Positions 9,386-17,109 of a stretch of 64,000 nt of DNA are shown in pieces. The stretch lies in the NCBI GenBank assembly GCA_963761705.1, contig CAVXHK010000001.1:1798001-1862000 (forward strand), given 5' to 3'. Below the pieces are notes generated by a model. That model did no database searches, was not told the DNA's origin, and worked only from the letters and a program-made list of their open reading frames with translations. How positions within the stretch are numbered: position 1 is the first letter of the stretch; the number at the start of each line of letters is the position of its first letter. Both the position numbers and the translations under genes were made by a program. This DNA is from CAVVKW01 sp963761705. Lineage in GTDB: Bacteria; Verrucomicrobiota; Verrucomicrobiia; Chthoniobacterales; JAATET01.

Positions 9386-9420
9386 GAAAATTGGAAATTG
9401 GAAATGCGGAATGAGAAATG
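9386..9420. repeat. AAATTGGAAATG-type intergenic repeat, copy 1
   Basis: A purine-rich run built from GAAAATTGGAAATTGG and GCGGAATGAGAAATG fills the gap between exbD and def. Its words (GAGAAATG, GGAAAT) recur in both orientations at 10550-10640 on the other side of the exbB-exbD pair. The base composition is clearly lower in GC than the flanking genes. No coding potential is seen. Confidence 0.6.
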
Positions 9421-9421
9421 G

Positions 9422-9853
9422 CTACAGCTTCGCCGGTTTTGTTTCGACCGGGTTGGTGAAAGCGGGGAGATTTTTGATGCCGGCTCCCTTCAGGGCGTCG
9501 AGGACTTGAACGATGACGCCGAACGGTGCGGTCTCGTCGGCTTGCATGGCGACGGGGCGATCCGGGGCGGCTTCGCGGGCTGCGATGAGGGTCGGGCCGA
9601 GGTCCTCGAGGGTGACGGGATTGTCGTCGAGGGTGAGTTCTTCGGCGGACTTGACGCGGAGGACGAGGGGCTCCGTTGTGGCCTCCGCGGAGGGGGCGGC
9701 GGTTTTGGATTCTGGAAGGTTGATCTCGAGCTGCGGCTGCGTTTTTTTGAACGTCGTCGTGACGATGAAAAAAATCAGCAGGATGGCGAGGATGTCGATG
9801 AGCGAGACGATGATGACCGCCGGGCTGCGCCGTTTGCGGGTGTAAAATCTCAC
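9422..9853 (-). CDS. exbD: ExbD/TolR-family biopolymer transport protein
   Basis: 143 residues from a GTG at 9853 that overlaps the exbB stop (GTGA). It has a short basic cytoplasmic N-terminus (RFYTRKRRS), one transmembrane helix (IVSLIDILAILLIFFIVTT) with the conserved Asp near its cytoplasmic end, and a periplasmic domain rich in acidic residues that ends KLPAFTNPVETK. With ExbB it forms the proton-driven motor that energises TonB-dependent transport or Tol-Pal-type envelope functions. No tonB gene is adjacent, so the system it drives is unknown. An upstream ATG would run far into exbB and is rejected. Confidence 0.88.
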   Translation of the reverse strand: MRFYTRKRRSPAVIIVSLIDILAILLIFFIVTTTFKKTQPQLEINLPESKTAAPSAEATTEPLVLRVKSAEELTLDDNPVTLEDLGPTLIAAREAAPDRPVAMQADETAPFGVIVQVLDALKGAGIKNLPAFTNPVETKPAKL

Positions 9854-10527
9854 TGGTCTTCGATGGGGGTGAAGTCTTCGTGGATCGAGGGTTGCTCGCC
9901 GGGGTTCGGGTAGCACTTCACGAGGAGCTCGGCGACAACGGACTCCATCTCGACCGACATAACCTCGATCTTGCGCATGAAATAGTTGTAGGCGATGAGC
10001 GAGGGGGCGGAGACGGCCAGGCCTACGATGGTGGTATTCAGCGCCTCGGAGATGCCGCGAGCGATGACGATGGGGTCGCCGTCGCCGACGTTGGCGAAGA
10101 TTCCAACGAGGCCGGAGAGGGTGCCGAGGAGGCCCAGGATGGGGGCGACGCCAGTGGTGATCTCGAGGATGACGAGTCCACTTTCAAGTCGAGCGGTCTC
10201 GTGGCGGGCTTGGGTGGCGACGGCTTCGGCGTTTTCGCTTTTCTGCCAGGAGAGGTGACGGAGGAGGGTGAGGAGAATGCGGGAGAGCGGGGAGCGGTGC
10301 TTGGTCATCAAGCGGCTTAAGTCGGTGAGTTCATCGCCGGGCTGGAGTCGCTCGACCTCGTCCTCGAGGACGTCGGGCATGACGACGTTTTCTCGCAGGG
10401 CCATGGTGCGTTGGACGATGACGGTGAGCGCAATGATCGACAGGATGAGCAGGAAGATCATGAAGATCCCGCCTTGGAGGAAGAATCCGCTAACGCTGGA
10501 GAAGGCTGATGCGAGGTGGAGTGACAT
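9850..10527 (-). CDS. exbB: MotA/TolQ/ExbB proton channel family protein
   Basis: 225 residues with three membrane segments: an N-terminal helix (GGIFMIFLLILSIIALTVIVQR), then after a cytoplasmic stretch a pair of helices containing LEITTGVAPILGLLGTLSGLVGIF and ALNTTIVGLAVSAPSLIAYNYF. The TGVAPILGLLGTLSG and TTIVGLAV sequences are the MotA_ExbB signature, including the Thr residues that line the proton path. It is the stator partner of the downstream ExbD, to which it is coupled by a four-base overlap. Confidence 0.93.
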   Translation of the reverse strand: MSLHLASAFSSVSGFFLQGGIFMIFLLILSIIALTVIVQRTMALRENVVMPDVLEDEVERLQPGDELTDLSRLMTKHRSPLSRILLTLLRHLSWQKSENAEAVATQARHETARLESGLVILEITTGVAPILGLLGTLSGLVGIFANVGDGDPIVIARGISEALNTTIVGLAVSAPSLIAYNYFMRKIEVMSVEMESVVAELLVKCYPNPGEQPSIHEDFTPIEDQ

Positions 10528-10549
10528 GCGGGTGGGAGGGTAGCCGTTG

Positions 10550-10640
10550 GGATGAAGAATGAGAAATTAGAAATGGGAAATGGTTCGGCGCTTCGTGCGA
10601 GCTTTGGATTTCTCATTTCGCATTTCGCATTTCTCATTAG
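10550..10640. repeat. AAATTGGAAATG-type intergenic repeat, inverted pair (copy 2)
   Basis: Between exbB and hemB the left arm (AGAATGAGAAATTAGAAATG, about 10554-10573) is followed by a short spacer and a right arm (ATTTCTCATTTCGCATTTCG and on to CTCATT, about 10609-10639) that is its imperfect reverse complement. It shares its words with the copy at 9386-9420. It could fold into a long imperfect hairpin. Similar low-GC arrays occur as dispersed intergenic repeats in many bacteria. Confidence 0.6.
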
Positions 10641-10649
10641 CTTCGAGCG

Positions 10650-11639
10650 ATGGATTGGATTGGTGCGAGGCGGTTGCGGCGGAATCGGCGGTCGGCGGGT
10701 TTGCGGGATCTCCTGCGGGAGACGGTGGTGCGGGTGGAGGATCTGGTGTGGCCGGTGTTCGTGCGAGCGGGGGGCGGGGAGCCGGAGGAGGTCGCTTCGA
10801 TGCCGGGGGTGATGCGCTGGACGGTCGATGGCCTGGTGCGCGAATGCGGGGAAGCGGCGCGGCTGGGCATTCGGGCGGTGGCGATTTTTCCGGTGATCGC
10901 GCCGGAGTTGAAGGATGAGGTCGGAGCGCACGCGGTGGATGAAGCGAACGTGCTGTTTGCGGCTGTGCGGGCGGTGAAGGCGGCGGTGCCGGAGCTCATC
11001 GTGATCACGGACGTGGCGCTCGACCCTTACACGGATCACGGTCATGACGGGCTGATCTCGGAGGACGGGATGGTGGTCATGAATGACCAGACGGTGGCGG
11101 CGCTTTGCGAACTTGCGGTGGCGGAGGCGCGGGCGGGGGCGGATCTCGTGGCTCCCTCGGACATGATGGATGGGCGGGTCGCGGCGATCCGGGAGGCGCT
11201 GGATGGGGCGGGGTTCGAGGACGTGGGGATCCTTTCCTACGCGGCGAAGTTTGCTTCGGCGTTCTACGGTCCGTTCCGGGACGCGGTGGGGAGCAAGGTG
11301 GCGGGGAAGGGCGTGGATAAGCGGACCTACCAAATGGACCCGGGGAACGCGCGGGAGGCGTGGCTGGAGGTGGCGCTGGATGAGGCGGAGGGGGCGGACA
11401 TGGTGATGGTGAAGCCGGCGGGGGCTTATCTGGATATCATCCGCGGGGTGCGGGAGCGGACGGATCTGCCGGTGGCGGCGTATCAGGTGAGCGGAGAATA
11501 CGCCCAGATCCACGCGGCGGCGCGGCTGGGGTGGCTGGATTACGCGGCGGCGAGGGACGAGAGTTTGCTGGCGATCAAGCGGGCGGGGGCGGATTTTGTG
11601 CTGACGTATTTTGCGCGGGAGATCGCGGAGGGAAGGTGA
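10650..11639 (+). CDS. hemB: Delta-aminolevulinic acid dehydratase (porphobilinogen synthase)
   Basis: 329 residues, full length. It condenses two 5-aminolevulinate molecules to porphobilinogen in haem synthesis. The Schiff-base lysines are K200 in SYAAKFASAFYGPFRD and K255 in MVMVKPAGAYLDI. The metal-binding loop reads DVALDPYTDHGHDG at 121-134, with Asp where zinc-dependent enzymes carry Cys, so this belongs to the Mg2+-type group. YQMDPGNAREA and SGEYAQ are also conserved. The start at the ATG of MDWIGARRLRR is the normal N-terminus. Confidence 0.96.
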   Translation: MDWIGARRLRRNRRSAGLRDLLRETVVRVEDLVWPVFVRAGGGEPEEVASMPGVMRWTVDGLVRECGEAARLGIRAVAIFPVIAPELKDEVGAHAVDEANVLFAAVRAVKAAVPELIVITDVALDPYTDHGHDGLISEDGMVVMNDQTVAALCELAVAEARAGADLVAPSDMMDGRVAAIREALDGAGFEDVGILSYAAKFASAFYGPFRDAVGSKVAGKGVDKRTYQMDPGNAREAWLEVALDEAEGADMVMVKPAGAYLDIIRGVRERTDLPVAAYQVSGEYAQIHAAARLGWLDYAAARDESLLAIKRAGADFVLTYFAREIAEGR

Positions 11640-11643
11640 TTTT

Positions 11644-11725
11644 TCTCGCGCAGAGGCGCAGAGGCGCAGAGGGGATGCAATCACCTGAAACTCATTTCTC
11701 TGTGTCTCTGCGTCTCTGCGCGAGA
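11644..11725. repeat. CGCAGAG-type inverted repeat between hemB and priA
   Basis: The left arm TCTCGCGCAGAGGCGCAGAG continues with another GCGCAGAGG unit to 11672. About 24 bases later the right arm, CTCTGTGTCTCTGCGTCTCT followed by GCGCGAGA, is its imperfect reverse complement and ends at 11725. The unit CGCAGAGRCGCAGAG is a dispersed intergenic repeat seen in unrelated bacterial genomes. Here it could form a strong hairpin just past the hemB stop and so end or stabilise the hemB transcript, although no U-run follows. Confidence 0.7.
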
Positions 11726-11736
11726 ATCGTATTCCG

Positions 11737-13935
11737 ATGAGCTTTGCGCGGGTGTTGTTGGATCAGTCGGCGGGGAAGCCGTTTGATTACGGGGTGCCGG
11801 CGGGGTTGAGCGTGGGTGTGGGGTCGCGGGTGCGGGTGCCTTTGCGGACTCGGACGGTGCTGGGGACGGTGGTGTCGTTGCACGAGACGACGGAGGCGAA
11901 GGGGGTGCGGGATCTGGCGTCGGTGGTGGGGGATTCCCCGCTGATTGGGGCGGTGTTGCTGCGGATGGCGACTTGGATGGCGGACTACTACTGTTGTCCG
12001 ATCGAGGTGGCGACCCGGGCGGTGCTGCCGGTGGTCATTCGGAAGGCGGAGATGGGGTACAAAAAGGCGGATTTCGCGCGGATCGTGCGAGAGCCTTCGG
12101 CGGAGGAATTGGCGGAGATCGGGCGGCGAGCGGCGAAGCAGGCCGAAGCCTGGGAACGGCTGAAGGCGGAGGGGGGGCAGCTGAAGGTGGCGGCGGTGCC
12201 GGAGCTGCGGGATGCTTTCAAGGGGTTGGCGCGGCGGGGTTGGGTCGTTGTCGAATCGCTGGAGGTGGCGCGGGATCCGGAGGGAGTCTTTCTGCCGTCG
12301 CCGGAACTCGAACTCAATCCCGAGCAGGCGGTAGCCCTGGCGGCGGTGCGGGTGGCGATTGATTCGCCGGACATTGCGCGGCCGATTTTGCTGCACGGGG
12401 TGACGGGGAGCGGGAAGACGGAGGTGTTCTTGCAGGGGATTCAGCACGCGCTTTCGCTCGGGAAGACGGCGCTGGTGATGGTGCCGGAGATTTCGCTGAC
12501 GCCGCAGACGGTGGAGCGGTTCAAGTCGCGGTTCGCGGAGATGCAGGGGGAGGTGGCGGTGATGCACTCGCACCTGTCGGAGGGGGAGAGGCACGACGAG
12601 TGGCACAAAGTGCACTCCGGGCGGGCGAAAATCGTGATCGGGGCGCGGAGCGCGGTGTTCGCGCCGTTGGAGAATCTGGGGCTGATCGTGGTGGATGAGG
12701 AGCACGAGTCGTCCTACAAGCAGGACGAGGCGCCGAGGTATCACGGGCGGGATCTGGCGGTGCTGCGGGCGAGCTTGGAGCCTTGCGCGGTGCTGCTGGG
12801 AAGCGCGACGCCGTCGATGGAGAGCTACCACAACGCGGTGACGGGGAAGTACGAATTGCTGTCCATGCCGTCGCGGATCGATGACCGGCGGATGCCGCTC
12901 ATTCGCGTGGTCGACATGCGGCAGCAGAATCGGGTGAAGGGGCAGCCGGCTATCTTATCGCCGATCCTTTCGTCCGGGATCGAGGGGCGGCTCGCTCTGG
13001 GTCAGCAGACAATTCTCTTTCTGAATCGGCGGGGTTACGCGTCGGCCTTGCTGTGCGGGGTGTGCGGGCACGTGTGTCATTGCCCGGATTGTTCGGTCGC
13101 GCTGACGTATCACCGGGAGGATGAGCGGTTGAGGTGCCACGTGTGTGGTCATGCCGCGGTGACGCCGAAGAAGTGTCCGGGGTGCGGGGATCCGGCGATT
13201 CGGCACGCCGGGTTTGGGACTCAGCGGATCGAGGAGGTGGTGCGGCGATTTTTTCCGAAGGCGCGGGTGGCGCGGATGGACGCGGACGCGATGCAGCGGA
13301 AGGGGGGATTTCGCGAGACGCTGGATTTGTTCAAGGCCGGGAAGATCGATGTGCTCATCGGGACTCAGATGATCGCGAAGGGGCTGCACTTTCCGAACGT
13401 CACGTTGGTCGGGATCGTGAACGCGGATATGAGTTTGCACGTGTCGGATTTTCGCAGTGGCGAGCGGACGTTTCAGTTGCTGACGCAGGTGGCCGGGCGG
13501 GCGGGGCGGGGGGATTACGAAGGGGAGGTGGTGGTGCAGACGTTCACGCCCGCGAGTCCGTCGATCCAGTTTGCGCGGCACCACGATTTTGCGGGGTACT
13601 GGGAGCAGGAGTCGAAGATGCGGGAGCAGTTTCGGCATCCGCCCTTCGTGCGGATGGTGCTGGTGACGGTGCGGGGGGAGCAGGAGGAGATGGCGCTGTT
13701 TTGCGCGCAGACGGTGGAGCGGAGGTTGAAGGAGGTGGCGGCGGACGATTGGTTGGTGGGGGCCGCGACGCCGGCTCCGTTGGCGCGGGCGAAGGCGTTG
13801 TATCGGTTTCAGGTGAGCGTGCGGGGGGGGAGCGCGGTGCGAATGAGTCGGGCGCTCAAGGAGTTGCTGAGGAAGCTGACGCTGCCGGAGGGGGTGCGGG
13901 TGACGGTGGACGTGGATGCGGTGAGTCTGATGTGA
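11737..13935 (+). CDS. priA: Primosomal replication protein N' (PriA helicase)
   Basis: 732 residues. The N-terminal DNA-binding domain starts SFARVLLDQSAGKPFDYGVP. Walker A is LHGVTGSGKTEVF (GSGKT at 224-228) and the DEAH-like motif II is VVDEEHESSYKQ (DEEH at 320-323). Eight zinc-binding cysteines lie in the helicase insertion at about residues 440-490 (CGVCGHVCHCPDC, then CHVCG and CPGCG). Motifs V and VI are seen in IGTQMIAKGLHFP and QVAGRAGRG. It reloads the replicative helicase at stalled forks in a 3'-5' helicase-dependent way. Confidence 0.97.
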   Translation: MSFARVLLDQSAGKPFDYGVPAGLSVGVGSRVRVPLRTRTVLGTVVSLHETTEAKGVRDLASVVGDSPLIGAVLLRMATWMADYYCCPIEVATRAVLPVVIRKAEMGYKKADFARIVREPSAEELAEIGRRAAKQAEAWERLKAEGGQLKVAAVPELRDAFKGLARRGWVVVESLEVARDPEGVFLPSPELELNPEQAVALAAVRVAIDSPDIARPILLHGVTGSGKTEVFLQGIQHALSLGKTALVMVPEISLTPQTVERFKSRFAEMQGEVAVMHSHLSEGERHDEWHKVHSGRAKIVIGARSAVFAPLENLGLIVVDEEHESSYKQDEAPRYHGRDLAVLRASLEPCAVLLGSATPSMESYHNAVTGKYELLSMPSRIDDRRMPLIRVVDMRQQNRVKGQPAILSPILSSGIEGRLALGQQTILFLNRRGYASALLCGVCGHVCHCPDCSVALTYHREDERLRCHVCGHAAVTPKKCPGCGDPAIRHAGFGTQRIEEVVRRFFPKARVARMDADAMQRKGGFRETLDLFKAGKIDVLIGTQMIAKGLHFPNVTLVGIVNADMSLHVSDFRSGERTFQLLTQVAGRAGRGDYEGEVVVQTFTPASPSIQFARHHDFAGYWEQESKMREQFRHPPFVRMVLVTVRGEQEEMALFCAQTVERRLKEVAADDWLVGAATPAPLARAKALYRFQVSVRGGSAVRMSRALKELLRKLTLPEGVRVTVDVDAVSLM

Positions 13936-13980
13936 TGCGGTCGGAAGGTCGTAAAGTCCAAGGTCGAAAGTCTGAAGTTC

Positions 13981-14023
13981 CGCCTCGCGGTTGCTTGGAT
14001 CGGCGAGCGGAGGTCTCCGCTAC
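13981..14023. repeat. Intergenic palindromic repeat family, copy A
   Basis: It lies in the convergent gap between priA and the rhomboid-like gene. A conserved left part (CGCCTCGCGGTTGCTTGGAT) is followed by CGGCG and a perfect 7-bp stem, AGCGGAG/CTCCGCT at 14006-14012 and 14015-14021. Related copies are at 25013, 27027 and, less clearly, 23036. The stem bases vary while the pairing is kept. Confidence 0.6.
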
Positions 14024-14057
14024 TTGAATCGCGCGGAGCGCGTGGCTGACCTTCGAC

Positions 14058-14819
14058 TCACTTCGGCAGGTGATCGGTGCAGTATTCCTGGCCGGAGGCG
14101 GTGACGCGGAAGTCGAGGTCGGGATCGGTGACTTCGGTGCGGTGGCAGGTTTCGCACCGGTGGAGGGTTTCGCTGCGATCCTTGGCGGACTCGAATTTCG
14201 CGCGGCGGGCGGCGGTTTTTTGAGAATCCCGCATTTGGCGGGCGAAGGCGGGGCCAAAGAAGAGGAAGTAATTCGCAAAGGTGACGACGACGGTGACGCG
14301 GGTTGCCCAATCGCCGCCGAGCGCCGCCAGGCCGTAGAGGGCAGCGGAGATGAGGGCGATCCATTTGATCTTCACCGGGAGGACGAAGAGGATGAGGAGG
14401 GTGAACTCGGGCAGCACGGTGCCGACGGCGAACAGGAGGGAGGCGATGAGGGCGGCGTTGGCGAAAGTCTGGCCAAAGACGAGGGCGGAGGCGGTGATGG
14501 CGAGGTAGCCGATGAGGACGTAAGCGTTGAGCTTGAACGTGCCCCAGGTGCCTTCGAGCAGGTCGCCGAGGAACCATTCGTAATAGAGGGCGAGCAGGAT
14601 CCAGATGAAGCTGAGGGTCGTGGGAATGAAGACCCAGGTGACGAGGCGCCAGACCTGACCTTGGAGGATGAGGTCGCGGTCGAGGACCAGGGCGGTGACG
14701 TAACTTCGGTCCAGCGTGAGGAGAATGAAAACGAGGGCGTTGAGGACGACGATGTAGCGGACGAGGCCGGGGATGGCGTAGCGACCAATTTTGGATTCGA
14801 GGGTAGCGAGGACGGACAT
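14058..14819 (-). CDS. Rhomboid-like membrane protein, probably proteolytically inactive, with C-terminal metal-binding motif
   Basis: 253 residues. Five to six hydrophobic segments (including YIVVLNALVFILLTL and LILQGQVWRLVTWVFIPTT) give the rhomboid/Derlin-like layout; GQVWRLVTWVF matches the L1-loop region of rhomboids. The catalytic GxSG serine is missing: the equivalent region reads TFANAALIASLLFAVGTV, so cleavage is unlikely. After the last helix comes a soluble tail with RCETCHRTE and YCTDHLPK, a Cys/His arrangement that could bind zinc. A DUF-type membrane sensor or chaperone role is possible. Fold confidence is moderate and the function is unknown. Confidence 0.65.
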   Translation of the reverse strand: MSVLATLESKIGRYAIPGLVRYIVVLNALVFILLTLDRSYVTALVLDRDLILQGQVWRLVTWVFIPTTLSFIWILLALYYEWFLGDLLEGTWGTFKLNAYVLIGYLAITASALVFGQTFANAALIASLLFAVGTVLPEFTLLILFVLPVKIKWIALISAALYGLAALGGDWATRVTVVVTFANYFLFFGPAFARQMRDSQKTAARRAKFESAKDRSETLHRCETCHRTEVTDPDLDFRVTASGQEYCTDHLPK

Positions 14820-14877
14820 CGAGCGTAGTTTAGGAAGACAATGCGCTTTGAACAGAAGGTAACGACGGTGACGAAGG

Positions 14878-15255
14878 ATGAATGATACGGTTCGGGGTCA
14901 GTCGAGCAAACGACCGGTGATGATCTACGACGGGGATTGTTCGTTCTGTAAGCGGTGGGTTGAGCGGTGGCGGGTGATGACCGGGGACGGGGTGGAATAC
15001 ATCCCGTCGAGTGAGGGGAGGGTGCGGTTTCCGGAGGTGCCGGAGGGGGATTGGGAGGCGTCGGTGCAATACGTCGAGGTGGACGGGACGCGGACGCAGC
15101 GGGCCGACGCGGTGTTTCGGGCTCTGGCCGTCGGGAATTGGTTGGGGCGCGCGGGGCACTGGGCCTACGAGCGGGTGCCGGGATTTGGGGTGGTGGCGGA
15201 TGCGGGGTATGACTTTGTGGCGCGGAACCGGGGGGTGTTTTCGAAGTTCAGCTGA
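14878..15255 (+). CDS. DCC-family thiol-disulfide oxidoreductase (DUF393)
   Basis: 125 residues. The N-terminal sequence PVMIYDGDCSFCKRWVERW carries the family motif YDGxCxxC with the redox Cys pair in a thioredoxin-like position. A conserved AVFRALAVGNWLG follows, and then the YDFVARNRGVFSKF ending typical of the family. The activity is inferred from the family only; few members have been tested. It is convergent with bshA, and the two genes overlap by eight bases at their 3' ends. Its place next to a low-molecular-weight thiol operon is suggestive but not proof of a link. Confidence 0.9.
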   Translation: MNDTVRGQSSKRPVMIYDGDCSFCKRWVERWRVMTGDGVEYIPSSEGRVRFPEVPEGDWEASVQYVEVDGTRTQRADAVFRALAVGNWLGRAGHWAYERVPGFGVVADAGYDFVARNRGVFSKFS

Positions 15256-16399
15256 GGGCGGCTTCGGCGTTCGGAAGGAACGTCCGGTAGAAGGCGAGAT
15301 ATCGGTCGCGGATGGTGGCGGGGTCGAAGCGGGTGGCGGCGTCGGCTCGGGCGGCGGCGCCGAGGGCGGCGCGGAGTGTGGGATCGTCGACGAGGCGGTC
15401 GATGGCGGTGGCGAGGGCGGTCGGGTCGCGGGGGGGCACGAGGAGGCCGGTTTCGTTTTCGCGGATAACTTCGGGGATGCCGCCGACGTGGGTGGCGATG
15501 ACGGGGTGGCCGTGGGCGAGGGTTTCCAAAATGCTGAGACCGAAACTTTCTTGCTCGGAGGCGTAGATGCCGAGGTCGCAGGCGTTGAGAAAATCGTCGA
15601 TGGCTTGGACGCCTTCGAAGGCGGTGACTTGGTCGGTGAGGCCGAGGTCGGCGACTTCGGATCGGTAGGGGGTGAAATCGTCGCCGGCGAGGATGACGAG
15701 GCGGAGGCGGACTCGGTTTTTGGCGCTAGCGATGGCCTGAAGAATATCGGTGACGCGTTTGCCGGGGCGGAGGTTGGAGAGGTGGAGGAGCAGGATCTCG
15801 TCGTCGGCGATGGCCAGTTCGGCTCGGAGGGTGGCCCGGTCGCGGCGAACGGGGGAGGGTTTGAAAAAATTTGGAATGACGCTGATGGACTTCGTGATGC
15901 TGAAGGTGTCGATGGTCTGTCGGCGGAGGCTTTCGGAGACGGTGGTGACGCCGCAGGAATTTTCAATGGAGTGGCGGATGATGGGGCGGTAGTGGGGGTC
16001 CTGGCCGAGGAGGTTGGTGTCGGTGCCGTGGAGGGTTGTGATGAGGACTGGCTGGTGGCCGTCGCCGAGCATGAGGCGGGCGAGGAGGGCGGCGGTGGCG
16101 TGGGGGACGGCGTAGTGGACGTGGAGAATATCAAGCTGGAACTCGGTGCTGACTTCGGCGATGCGAACCGACAGCGGGAGGGTGTAGTCGGGGTATTTGA
16201 AGAGGGCGTATTCGTTGACGATAACGGGGTGAAAACGGAGATTTGGCGTGTCGGGTCCGAGGCGGACGGGGCGTTCGTAGCTGATGAAGTGGACCTCGTG
16301 CCCGGCGGCGGCGAAGAGGAGGCCGAGCTCGGTGGCGACGATGCCGCTGCCGCCGATGGTGGGGTAGCAGACGATGCCGATGCGGAGGGGCTTGGACAT
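15248..16399 (-). CDS. bshA: N-acetyl-alpha-D-glucosaminyl L-malate synthase BshA
   Basis: 383 residues, a GT4 retaining glycosyltransferase. It begins LRIGIVCYPTIGGSGIVATE, the BshA N-terminus with the glycine-rich loop, then HEVHFISYERP, ILHVHYAVPHA and TTLHGTDTNLLGQD, all close to characterised BshA proteins. The GT4 E-x7-E motif is EQESFGLSILE, followed by HPVIATHVGGIPE. It joins UDP-GlcNAc and L-malate in the first step of bacillithiol synthesis. It is the last gene of the operon, two bases after bshB1. The ATG at 16399 is chosen over a long low-complexity upstream extension. Confidence 0.93.
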   Translation of the reverse strand: MSKPLRIGIVCYPTIGGSGIVATELGLLFAAAGHEVHFISYERPVRLGPDTPNLRFHPVIVNEYALFKYPDYTLPLSVRIAEVSTEFQLDILHVHYAVPHATAALLARLMLGDGHQPVLITTLHGTDTNLLGQDPHYRPIIRHSIENSCGVTTVSESLRRQTIDTFSITKSISVIPNFFKPSPVRRDRATLRAELAIADDEILLLHLSNLRPGKRVTDILQAIASAKNRVRLRLVILAGDDFTPYRSEVADLGLTDQVTAFEGVQAIDDFLNACDLGIYASEQESFGLSILETLAHGHPVIATHVGGIPEVIRENETGLLVPPRDPTALATAIDRLVDDPTLRAALGAAARADAATRFDPATIRDRYLAFYRTFLPNAEAALS

Positions 16400-16401
16400 C
16401 G

Positions 16402-17109
16402 TCAGAATGCGCGGGCGGTGCGGGCGAGTCGGGCGAGGGTCGAGACGACGGGCGGATCGTTCGGCCAGAGGGCGGTGGCGTAATCGCAGCCCGCGAGGAG
16501 CCCGAGTTGGTGGGCGTGGCTGAGCTGAAGGTTGCGGTAGTCGCGGTGGGCGAGCTGGGAGGCGTGGCAAGCCATGAGGTCCTTCCACCGATCAACGGTT
16601 GGCGAGACGTCGACGAGGATGGTACCGGTCAGGGTCGCGTCGGAGGGTGGGGTAATCGCGTAGAACCAGAGCGAATCGATGGGGTGAGGTGGGAGGTCGC
16701 GGAGGGCTGGGAGGCCGGCGTAGCGGGCGAGGCGGCAGGCGTCGCGGGTGGCGTGGCCGACGGCGGCGTGGTCGGGGTGCTGATTGGCGTGGGTGGTCGG
16801 GGCGAAGACGAGGTCGGGGCGGAACTCGCGGATGAGGCGGGCGAGGGAGGAGGCGTTGGCGGGAGAGGCGGTCTGCGCTCCGTCGCCTTCGAAGGGGATG
16901 ATGGTGAGGGTGGCTCCGAGGAGGTCGGCGGCAGCGCGGGCTTCGGATTCTCGCACGGTGGGAGTGCCGTGGCTGGAGGATTCGCCACGGGAGGTGATGG
17001 CCAGGTGGATGGTGGCGCCGGCGTCGCGTTCGGTGAGAAGGACTCCGCCGAGGCCGAACTCGAGGTCGTCGGGGTGGGCGCCGATGGCGAGGATTGTCGG
17101 GGAGGTCAT
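16402..17109 (-). CDS. bshB1: N-acetyl-alpha-D-glucosaminyl L-malate deacetylase BshB1
   Basis: 235 residues, PIG-L/LmbE fold. The zinc site is seen in AIGAHPDDLEFGLGG (H12, D14, D15) and in ANQHPDHAAVG. Between them GESSSHGTPTVRESEARAAAD and FEGDGAQ follow the BshB1 pattern. It removes the acetyl group from GlcNAc-malate to give the amine that receives cysteine. The start overlaps the stop of the BshC-like gene by four bases (ATGA), and bshA follows at once, so the pathway genes are tightly coupled. Confidence 0.93.
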   Translation of the reverse strand: MTSPTILAIGAHPDDLEFGLGGVLLTERDAGATIHLAITSRGESSSHGTPTVRESEARAAADLLGATLTIIPFEGDGAQTASPANASSLARLIREFRPDLVFAPTTHANQHPDHAAVGHATRDACRLARYAGLPALRDLPPHPIDSLWFYAITPPSDATLTGTILVDVSPTVDRWKDLMACHASQLAHRDYRNLQLSHAHQLGLLAGCDYATALWPNDPPVVSTLARLARTARAF

